Source: Amoebidium appalachense (Eukaryota > Ichthyosporea). From it: a stretch of DNA of 64,000 nucleotides. The position numbers were made by a program, and so were the translations under genes. Location of the stretch: assembly GCA_963693365.1 (NCBI GenBank), contig CAVNZM010000006.1, forward strand, positions 682,001 to 746,000, in the 5' to 3' direction. The notes beneath the pieces are model-generated. The model was not told where the DNA came from. It ran no database searches and was given only the letters and a program-made list of their open reading frames with translations. Positions 49,061-64,000 of this stretch are shown piece by piece (positions within the stretch are counted from its first letter, which is position 1; each line of letters opens with the position of its first letter).

Positions 49061-50196
49061 AGTTTTCGACAGTATGACGTGGGCAGTGAACAGACGCACA
49101 CACACCATTCCCTCCCTTGCTTCCCCCCCTCCCCTCGTCCCTCCCTCCCTTCTCCCTCCTTTGCAGATGCACATGCAAGAAAAGTATGAACCGACTTTAA
49201 GTGATTGAAGGTATGCATAGACATATACATGGAGACACAGTCGAGGCTTCTCAAGGTTCCTTAAGTAACTGAAGTGAATGGCAGGACAGATTTTGGTATT
49301 GTGAATGTGTTGTGTTGTTGTGGCCATGAGCAAAATGCAACCAAATTAATGGGCTGGTATACAGAGGCAACGGTCTGTGTGCCCTGGTGTCTTTAGTAGC
49401 GTGCATGTGTAGGCTGGCTGGGGGCGAGGAAACCATACGCTCCTGTGCTTGTGTCATAGTGCGCACATGTAGGTAGGTATGGTTGGGGTACTGTGTGTAT
49501 GCACACACCTTGCAAAGCATGCCATATTGTGGACCCAAACTTCGAGAATTGATCGAACGATTTTAATTTATTGGAACGAATGTACTTGCTTGGTGTCATT
49601 CATTAGCGATCATAGCCTGAGAGTCACATGACCCCACTGAAGGTATGTATGGACATTCACGGATTTGAGTATTAGATCATTCCAGAAACGTCCAAATTTA
49701 GAAGATATTCCAGAAACGTCCAAATTTAGAAGAAAGTAATTGCACTGTGTGCACATAGACGAATAGCAGTACGACTAGCGTTGATGCGGAGACACATGCT
49801 GGGTCACGTGATGCCCACCCAAGAGCCAATTGAAAACAGTGTGTCTGCGGCAACACAACAAACTACATACACGTGAAACAGCATGCCCAATGAAAACCTG
49901 TGCCAGCACCATACGGGCATCTGTACATACATTGCCATAATCATTCGTCCTCCCCACCCATACTTCTAAGCAATGTATCACACACCTGGCCGTGCATGCA
50001 TGACATAGTTCTACCTTTAACTCATTCGACTGCATGTGTTCGCACTTCCTTTCCCTACCGTTTACACGATTTCATGCATATAAACAACAGCACATTGCGA
50101 ACCCATCTTAACTCCCTCCCCTCCCCTCCCCCTTCCTCTGCAACCGCATAGGTGGACACACACACACACAAACACACACACACAAACACACACACA

Positions 50197-50236
<40 letters not shown>

Positions 50237-50344
50237 CGTGCGCAATCCAAAAACGGACGAAAAGGAAAAGAAAAGGAGAAGAAATTCCTGAATAGAAACA
50301 TCAGGAGGAGCACGGTCATGCATGCACATGTATCCATGAAGGCA
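48026..50344. other. Intergenic: WDR18 upstream region and tubby 3' flank
   Basis: 48026-48560 is unique sequence upstream of WDR18. C-rich 48570-48720; a 26-base unit repeated twice at 49680-49733; (CA)n then (GT)n at 50157-50234 forms a long imperfect palindrome 110 bases past the tubby stop. No convincing gene. Confidence 0.6.
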
Positions 50345-56354
<6,010 letters not shown>

Positions 56355-56972
56355 AATGACCTCTAGGGTTACCCCAAACCCTATGTGTAACTATTTCGAC
56401 TCGGAAAGTACCACGCTAAGGGAAGCTAAAAACTTCGACAGCACTCCCGAGATCTTCTTTGTGTTAAAGTAGGCTTTGTGAAGTAACCATTTCGGAAATG
56501 CCCACGCAACCCTTACGCCTGCCAGTTTTCGGTGGCTAAATACATCATACGCAAGCAGCTAGCGCAACATGCGGAACCTGGTCAGTCAGCTCGCAGAATC
56601 ATACATAAGGTGTGATGTTTGGATAGAAGCCTGTCTCGAAGGCTTTTGATGCGCTGACCTGATCGATATCAGCGAAAACTTTGCTCAAGGCTTTTCGCGC
56701 CAAAAGCAACTTGGGGCTCATAGGTTGGCCAATAAACAGCAGCTTAGAGCAGCCATATATAGCTATTGTGAGCTATTGCACAATTGCTGACGGTCTCCGA
56801 TCGCTCCGGCTACGGTGGCTCAGCTGCAGCCGCAAACTATAAGGAAAAAAAAAGAAAAGAAGCTTCACCAGTGACCCAGAAGTTTCAGTCAATTGGCAAA
56901 AGCATAGCTATACTAATAGAGTTATCTCATTTGGAAGTGTGTGCAAGTATTGGGTATCAAGCAAGAGTCAAC
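56355..56972. other. Intergenic: bidirectional upstream region of tubby and IST1
   Basis: 618 bases free of microsatellites with a consensus E2F site and a CCAAT box near the middle. Both genes probably start transcription inside it. Confidence 0.65.
56692..56705. promoter_or_regulatory. Consensus E2F motif in the IST1/tubby bidirectional upstream region
   Basis: TTTTCGCGCCAAAA is a full E2F consensus readable on both strands. It lies 268 bases before the IST1 ATG and 338 bases before the tubby ATG, with a CCAAT box nearby (GGCCAATAAAC, about 56726-56736). Confidence 0.45.
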
Positions 56973-57821
56973 ATGGGGCTATTTGGTAGTGGGCCGCAGT
57001 TTGACGCCACGAAACTGAAAACAAACCTGCGGGTGTGCTCGCAACGGCTGCAGGTGCTTCAGAAGAAAAAGGAGAGTCTGAACGTGCAGGCGAGGAAGGA
57101 GATAGCATCCTTGCTGGCACTAGGCAAGGATGACTCTGCGTGTATTAAGACCGAGCTGATAATTAGAGAGGACAACACTATAGAGGCCATGGAGATGCTG
57201 GATCTGTTTTGCAACACACTGCTGGCGAGGATAGGAATGATCACCCAGTTTATGTAAGTGCCTGCCAGGATTTCCGTTTCAAATTGGGGTGCTTGGCGCC
57301 AGTGGTGGCATTTAGTGGTTTTGGTGGGAGAGGGGGGGGAGGAAGGGGGGGGGGGGGGGGGGGGGGGAAGGGGGGGAAGGGGGTGGGGAGAGAGGGAGGG
57401 GGGTAAGGGAGGGTCTGAACGGGTGGCTGGATACGCAAGTTATTGTGGCTTGAATTCGTTACGTCTGTATGTCAACAAGAGAACTGCGTAGTTTTGCTTG
57501 CCTGAAAGTGAGAAAAACTGCACTGCCTGGCATGATTGCATAGTGACTGGCGCAGCTGCTTCGCTTAGATGTTGAGAACTTTTCATGTCTCTGGGGATAT
57601 GCACACACACACCCAACTGCCTTAACACAGCAGACCTATTGCTAGGTCTTGTCCCTTGTTTGTCGTGCTGATTCACAGGGTAGCCGGCTGTGTGCCACGC
57701 TGACGGCCCTCTGTGCAGGTACTGTGACGACAGCATACTGGAGCCTGTGGCCACCATCATGTGGGCAGCCCCCCGTATGCCCCAGGAGGCAAAAGAGTTG
57801 ATGCTGGTGCGTAAAAAAAAA

Positions 57822-57855
<34 letters not shown>

Positions 57856-60750
57856 TAAGTATTCGCTGGATTCTGTGAAAGTGAAAGGGAAGGGACGCCG
57901 GGTTCTGTTCTGATGATGGGTAGACAAGTCTGAGTAGATCTTCACAGAGTGTGCGTCGATGTGCACCGGTAGGATGGAAATGATGGCGCTGGGTTAATCT
58001 TGATTACTGGCCCGATATATTAAGCTGTTGTTGGTTTTGCCCCGAGGTATATACAAAGAGAGCACCAAGCTTACGGGTTGGGTGCAGGTGAGAGACCTGT
58101 TGACGGCAAAGTATGGGCCAGAATTTGCTGCTGCCGTGATGGAGAACAGAGACAACTGTGTCAGCGAAAAGGTCGGCCACGGGTTAAGGGTGGGTGGGGG
58201 GGGGGGAGGGGGGGGGGGGGGGGGCTGGGGAGGGAGGGGGGGGGGTGGAAGGGGAGGAAAGGGGGGGAGGGGGGAGGGGGGGGAATGGGGGGAAGGGAAA
58301 TGGTCGTTTCTTGGGCTTTCCTTTTTTTTTTTTTCCCTGTTATTTCATTTCCGTCTACTTCTATATCAACTCTGCTCTGATTGGAGGATATTGCCGGAGG
58401 GGAGTATGGTTGAAGGAAGGTGGATGGGGGAGTACTTCGTGACGTAAAGACGGTGGAGAGTGGGGAAAGGTGGGGACCATGAGGGGTAAATGCTTACAGT
58501 AGGGTGAATTGGGAGTTGGTAAGGTGTTAGGAGCATGCAAGAGATGGTTTGGGATTGCGTGTCTCCTTCTATTCGGGCTTCCCCGGGGCGGGGCGGGGAA
58601 GGGGGGGGGGGGGGGGGTGGGATTAAAAAAGCAAAGGAGGGGGGGGGGGGGGGGGGAGGGGAAGAAGAAGCAAGGAGGAGACGAATTGGAAAGGGAAATG
58701 GTGTGTGTGTTTGGGGGGGGGGGGGGGGGGGGAGGGGGGAGGGGAGGGGGGGGGGGGCAGAGAGCGGGTTTAAGTTTTTTGGCTGCTTTCTTGGGATGGC
58801 AAGTTAACCTCCTTTTCCAATCCTTCAACGTGTAAAAGAAAAGAAAATAACCGGGCATCCAGATTGCTTGTGCGCCGTACCAGTCGCACAAAACTCTCCG
58901 GACCATTATCTCATTCTCCCTTCGTTCCTTCATCCTTACCAATCCCTAACCCCGCCCTCTCTTTCTCTTTCTCCCTCTCTCCCTTTCTCTCCCCCGCCCA
59001 CTTGCTGCCATTATTATAGCATACATCACAATACACATTTTAGGTGTCCGCATCCACACACACAATACTTGCACGAAAGGAAGGGCATGACAGCCACGGT
59101 TACTAAAACCCTATTTTCTCTTTCTCTCCTCCTTCCATTCCTCTGCACACACACAAGTGTAACAAGCACACACACACACCCCACGTATATGCCGTACGGT
59201 GTATACATCCACGTATCATCCCCGATCTTTACTCTGCCTCCCTCCCCCCCCCCTCCCCCCCCCCCCCCCCCCCCCTTCCTCCTTCCCCTCCCTTCTCCCC
59301 CCCCCCCCCCCCCCCTGCTTGGCTCTAACAATTTCTCACACCTTAGGTTATGAAGAAGCTGGATGTGAGGCCGCCGCCCAAGAAACTGGTCAACCTGTAC
59401 ATGGAGGAGATAGCACGTGCACACAACGTCACATGGTATGTGTGTCTGTGGGATGTGTGTGTGGGAGGGAGAGAGGGAGGGGGGGGGGGGGGGGGTGGAC
59501 CTGGATAAGCGGGCCTCTTACAGGGGGTGTATCGATGTGTGCATGTGTGTGTGTGTTTGTGTGGATGTGTGTTTGCGCACGCGCACTCGTGCATGTGCGT
59601 GTGATCAAGAGATTGATGTGCGGATCAATTGTAAGACTATTTAGACCCCTCCCCCCCCTCCCCCCTTTCCCTCCCCACACACGCACATGCACAAGCACAC
59701 CCGCACACCCTTTTTAACCATCCAAAAAACGAAGCTTGGCGGAAGTGTTTTTTTATTGTTGTTGCAGTTGTTGTTTGTGTTCTGTTTTTTTGTTTATTTT
59801 TTTTATTGGCCGGGGGGAGGGGGGCGGGGTTGAACAATTTGCACTGGCTTTTTCACTGTGTGACTACTTTTCTTTTGTAGAATCATATGAGTGACCCCTC
59901 TTTTTTGGGTGGGTTTAGGGTGGCCAAGCCAGACAGCCCCCCACCTGCAGCCCTTGATTTGGATGACTTGGAGAGGTCTGAGGAGAAGGTAGCAATGTCT
60001 GTAGTGAATTGGAACCCCACGAGAGAGATTTCAAAGGAAACGGAATGTGTCCTTCAGGAATTATCCTTGTCGGATCTGCATGTGCAGATACAATCACTAC
60101 ACACACACACACACGCACACGCACACGCACACGCACACGCACACGCACACACTACCACTACCACTACCAATAAACAAGATGGAGGTTATGCTTCTTGAGC
60201 AAATCAATATCTTTATATGAAAGGCAACCCTTCTTTGTCAGTCTATGTATAGCCTTTTTTGATTTATGCAATGCTCACAGGGGTTGCATGGGTAGTTGTT
60301 TGCATATAGATGTGTGCGCATGGATAGGGAGGGCAGTAGTGGTAGCTTGCTTGTTCATGTTGGGAGCCCTTAGGGCGGGAAGGTTGAGAGAAGATGGGGA
60401 GGGGGTGGGGGGGGGGGGGGGGGGGGGGGGGGAAGGGGGGAAGATGGCTGGTGTTACTCTGTCATTGTTAATTATATCATTTTGGCCCTTGGCTTTATAA
60501 AATCACCGTGAACTAATGGGAAAGGGGGCAGTGAATGCACTGGTACTAAAAGAATGCGGAAGGAATAGAATACGGGCAGTGGTGTGATAAATGCATGTGG
60601 TGGGCTTTCGAGAGAGCCATATAACAACACAGAAATGTGCGAAAGTGAAAGAGGAGGGGAATCTGTGTGGGTAAGGGTTAGGACATAGATGCAGGGAGGG
60701 TAGGAGTTGTGCTCACGAGAATGTGGCCCCCGGGGGGGGGGGGGGGGAGG

Positions 60751-60781
<31 letters not shown>

Positions 60782-61598
60782 AGCACATGTGCCGGGTGTT
60801 GACTGTGTGGCTGGCAGAGTGCGGCGGTGGATGCTGAGCCACCAGCGTCTACGGATGCCCCACCCCCATACCTCTTCAAATTTGAGGAAGGTGTGTGCAT
60901 TCTACGCATGCTTGGCTTCCCCCCCCCTTCCCCCCTCCCCCCTCAACGCCCCCTTTTCAACACACACACCAAAAACACGTGCACACACCACCACCACCAC
61001 CACCACCGCTACCACCTTACCTCTCTCCCCCCCTCCACCCCCTCCCCCCCCCCCTCCCTTTCCCCTTCCCGTTCCATCTCCCTGCTTCACTCACCCCCCC
61101 CCCCCCCCCCCCCCCTCTCCCCGCCCACTGCCTCCCCCTCCCACCCGCTCCATCTCTTTGTCATTTTACGCTTGGCTGGCTTATGTGGACTCCCCTTTCG
61201 CGGTTATCTCCCCAGGTTGTAGAAAGGCAGGAATGAGTGTGAAAATGGGATATCATTAGGGGGGATAGACCTGCATAAGGATTGAAGCTCGAGGAGGCAA
61301 AATTTTGATGTAGAGAGATGGACAATGAGCCGTGGATCGTTGGCATTGGCTTTGTAACTGCTGTTGGGATTGGTAAATTGCTATCGTAATGGTTTGCTGT
61401 GGTGAATCCATGTGGTGGTGATGTGTGGGTGTGTGTGTGTGTTTTGGGGGTTGAAGAGGGGGGGGGGGGGGGGGGGGGGGGGGGGTCATCATGGGGTTTT
61501 GGATTCTCTAACGGTTACAGAAGAGACGAGTGTTACTCCCTTCCTCCCCCATCCCCCCCCCCGCCCTCCCCCCCCCCCCCCCACACACACACACACCA

Positions 61599-61678
<80 letters not shown>

Positions 61679-61713
61679 CACATACACACAAACACACACA
61701 CACACACATTCTC

Positions 61714-61747
<34 letters not shown>

Positions 61748-61970
61748 CTCCTCTCTTCCACTGCATCCCCTGCACGTGAGCTTGCATACACGTGTCTACA
61801 TCACTCACGGTACCACCCATTTACCCCCACCACCCCCAATATGAACAGGTGCCCCCGTGGACCCATCAGCCCCTCCACCGCAGCCACCGGCCGAGACCCA
61901 CACCCAGGCACCGTCCGATGATGATTTTGAGGACCTGGCAGCCCGATTCCAGAGACTGAAGAAGGACTAA
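56973..61970 (+). CDS. IST1: IST1, ESCRT-III-associated factor, 7 exons, 268 aa
   Basis: ESCRT-III-like protein that works with CHMP1 and regulates VPS4 in endosomal sorting, abscission and tubule scission; cytosolic and membrane-recruited. Exons: 56973-57253, 57719-57806, 58088-58171, 59347-59435, 59919-59988, 60818-60890, 61849-61970, joining to 268 codons plus stop (human 364). The N-terminal IST1 domain shows [72 protein letters not shown] and [23 protein letters not shown] Pro/Ala-rich linker (exons 5-7) follows, ending in [17 protein letters not shown], a C-terminal MIM1-type VPS4-binding helix. The Met at 56973 fits the family N-terminus; the frame stays open upstream. The linker is about 90 residues shorter than in human. 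Confidence 0.95.
57336..58760. repeat. G-rich tracts in IST1 introns 1-3
   Basis: G-rich runs at 57330-57400, 57822-57854 (33 G), 58196-58285, 58596-58618 and 58640-58758. In gene sense these are G, unlike most donor-proximal runs elsewhere in the window, which are C. Confidence 0.9.
59240..61740. repeat. C/G runs and (CA)n in IST1 introns 3-6
   Basis: C-rich 59243-59315, G-run 59478-59494, (CACACG)n 60100-60150, G-runs 60408-60432 and 60730-60781, C-rich 60915-61115, G-run 61457-61484, C-rich 61545-61581, (CA)n 61604-61676 and (CT)n 61708-61745. Confidence 0.85.
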
Positions 61971-62076
61971 CCACGTGTATGCTTTGGTTAAATGCCTGTG
62001 GGGCATACAGTTGTCATGCCAGAAAGAGCTCGAGGGGCCTGGGCTGCAATATGGGAAGGAATAGGCATATCTAGAT

Positions 62077-62112
<36 letters not shown>

Positions 62113-62165
62113 TTTTTTTGGGGGGGGGGGGGGGGGAGGGGGGAGGGGGAGGGGGGGGAGGGGAA

Positions 62166-62250
62166 TGGATTATGTAGTACCATGTACACATTCACGACGG
62201 CGAACACCACCGACACTGCAGATCTTGCAAAGCACCGAGTATGGGCAGGC
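62166..62250 (+). repeat. Dispersed repeat fragment downstream of IST1
   Basis: After a G-rich run, ATTCACGACGGCGAACACC and CACTGCAGATCTTGCAAAG match the GGACAACAC-type subfamily (45971 and 21896 copies). Only the G-proximal part is recognisable. Confidence 0.5.
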
Positions 62251-62402
62251 GAGGGGGGGGGGGGGGGACGGAGGGAGTATAACAAGACGTCGGGAACAAC
62301 CCCATCTGAAGCTTAGTGGTTTTAAAGAGATGCAGATGTCGAATTCGGGCTTGCACATGTACAGCTCCGATGACACCTTCAAAGTTTGTAGTGAATGTTT
62401 TC

Positions 62403-62408
62403 AATAAA
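62403..62408 (+). terminator. Candidate poly(A) signal of IST1
   Basis: AATAAA lies 433 bases past the IST1 stop codon, the first such hexamer in that direction, and before the tRNA-like element. The 3' UTR would contain a (GT)n/G-tract and a dispersed-repeat remnant. Confidence 0.4.
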
Positions 62409-62571
62409 CTTGAACAGGCCTGTAAAGGGCCGGGCCTTTTTGTGCGACTGATGCATATATCATTGCAGCCATTGGGAATGGTGACCACGGGCTGTGTGCA
62501 CACGTGTGCGTGCACATGAGCCTGTGGGTCGCCGCTCGTGCACGGTGAAGTATGGCTCACAAAAAGGCCTC

Positions 62572-62650
62572 CTCCAACGGGATTTGAACCCGAGCACTTG
62601 TTGTCCTTAGGCCGAGCCGATAGCTTGACCATCTGGGCCAAAAAGGCTAG
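62572..62650 (-). repeat. Degenerate tRNA-like sequence (tRNA-derived SINE head or pseudo-tRNA)
   Basis: Read on the minus strand it has an A-box-like TGGCCCAGATGGTCAAGC and a B-box GGTTCAAATCC about 38 bases later, the spacing of a tRNA gene's internal promoter. The T arm nearly pairs, but acceptor and anticodon stems do not, so it is not an intact tRNA. It could be a SINE head; no A-tail or second copy is visible here. Confidence 0.4.
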
Positions 62651-63587
62651 CTCTCCTTCAGGGAGAAACACCAAGGCTATATGCCTTTGCCATACCACCC
62701 ACGGTCACGTCCGGGCGGTGCACGTGATAATGTTTACTAATGAGTACATCAATAGAGCTTCTGACGGTAGGCTTATTATCATTAAGTATTTTCTCCACAT
62801 GTGTGTGTGTTCGTGTGTGTGTGTTTTTGTCCACGTGTACACGTGCATGTGTGCGTGTCATAGTGGGTGTGTGTGTGTGCGCACCCGCTTGCAATTGTAC
62901 TGTAACATGTGAACATGCATGCGCGCGTGCACAGTGTGTGTGTGTGTGTGTGTGTGCGTGTGCGCGTGTGTGTGTGTGTGTGCGTGTGCGTGTGTGTGTG
63001 TGTGCGTGTGTGTGCGTGTGCACGTGTGTGTGTGCATGTGTGTACATGTGTGCACGTGAGCGTGTGTGTGTGTGCACATGTGTGTGTTGTGTGTGTTGCG
63101 CTTGTGCTGCACCCGGTTACTTTCTGCGTATCGCCGGCCGGCCGTGGAGCCGGCATGGTATATGTAGTAGCGAGGGTCCGGCATTGCTCTGAGGTTCACA
63201 CGGTGGCCTTGGCCGCGTGAGCCGCGGCGTGCTTAGTTAGTAGTAGTAAACCCACGTGGACATGTGCTTCACAGAAAACGGGTGAAAACTTCGTTTGTGC
63301 GCGTGTGCGCGTGTGCGCGTGTGTGCGTGTGCGTGTGTGCGTGTGCATGTGTGTGTGTGAGTGCAAGCGTGCGTGCGTTTACGTTTGCCTGTGTACACGT
63401 GTTACTATGTACACGTGTGTGTGTGCATTAGATATATCAGATCATATCGGCATGGAACCCGGATTCCATATCTAGATTTTTGGCAATAGTTGCCACTGAC
63501 CACCAGGGTTCGAAGTTACGAAAAAAAATCGGCATTTCCGATATTTGAAAACACAGTTCCGAAAATCGTCCCGGCCGGAACGCCCGA

Positions 63588-63633
<46 letters not shown>

Positions 63634-64000
63634 CCCCCGGGGGGGAAGCTTCTCATGACTTCGCAGGTCTCATCATACACGGGGCATACACCACCCACAC
63701 AAACTGCACACGTACGTACGTGTCTCCCTGTCCCTGTAGAATGTTCATTGGCAGACCCTGACTACAGCGCCAGCCTAGCACATGTACATGTTGTCACACA
63801 AAACACATTTGTGCACACACCCACGGCGTCGCGCGCGCACACACACACACACACACAGACACACATACACAAATTCACACACACACAGCCGTGACACCAC
63901 ATATGCATCATAGCCATGCATGGCCACATGAACATACAATGCATATATGCCTGCGCATGTATATATAGGCCGGCCTCCACTTCAAAACTTTCCGGCCCCC

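Larger units (their letters stand above)
61971..64000. other. IST1 3' flank and right-end intergenic DNA
   Basis: Holds the IST1 3' UTR, (GT)n then G-run (62078-62136), a dispersed-repeat fragment, the AATAAA, the tRNA-like element, GT/GC-alternating DNA (62800-63100 and 63295-63425) and a C-run of about 42 (63591-63631). No ORF recognised. Confidence 0.55.

Noticed and set aside
59887-60198. Independent small gene starting at an ATG at 59887
   Set aside because: Its useful part (59919-59988) is IST1 exon 5, entered through a TTTAG acceptor in phase; the upstream ATG is intronic.
62572-62650. Intact tRNA gene on the minus strand
   Set aside because: Acceptor and anticodon stems do not pair, so it is annotated only as tRNA-like.

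Overview
The window is nuclear DNA from an intron-rich eukaryote. It holds seven protein genes, six of them split by introns, and all 62 introns I could place are GT-AG. Exon lengths and phases add up to uninterrupted reading frames in every gene. Coding sequence is only about 17% of the window. The rest is introns and short intergenic spacers packed with (CA/GT)n microsatellites, minisatellites and very long dG:dC homopolymers. Conserved housekeeping genes and a tubby-domain protein with no sign of a plant-type F-box fit an opisthokont or another protist. I cannot name the lineage. Nothing here is prokaryotic, viral or organellar. || Layout: 1-14221 (-) ABCC/MRP-type ABC transporter, 20 exons, C-terminus cut by the left edge. 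16205-18199 (-) single-exon Ras-like GTPase with a long low-complexity tail. 19656-25475 (+) GINS3/Psf3, 7 exons, divergent from the GTPase. 27089-36656 (-) ARP4/ACTL6-type nuclear actin-related protein, 14 exons, convergent with GINS3. 37997-48025 (-) WDR18/Ipi3, 11 exons. 50345-56354 (-) tubby-like protein, 9 exons. 56973-61970 (+) IST1, 7 exons, divergent from tubby with a 618-base shared upstream region. The right end (61971-64000) holds a poly(A) signal, a degenerate tRNA-like element and GT-rich DNA. || The genes are not one pathway. They cover DNA replication (GINS3), chromatin (ARP4), ribosome assembly (WDR18), ESCRT-III membrane remodelling (IST1), membrane/PIP2 signalling (tubby), small-GTPase signalling and export (ABCC). 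Three upstream regions (GINS3/GTPase, ARP4, IST1/tubby) carry E2F-like motifs, one beside a palindromic CRE. || I did not find a clearly novel multi-gene system. The most unusual signals are structural: dinucleotide repeats that start exactly at splice sites, C-runs lying immediately downstream of many 5' splice sites, a G-tract-linked dispersed repeat family concentrated in WDR18 introns, a 197-bp tandem duplication that copied part of a tubby exon without its donor, and a small TIR element (MITE-like) in an ABCC intron.
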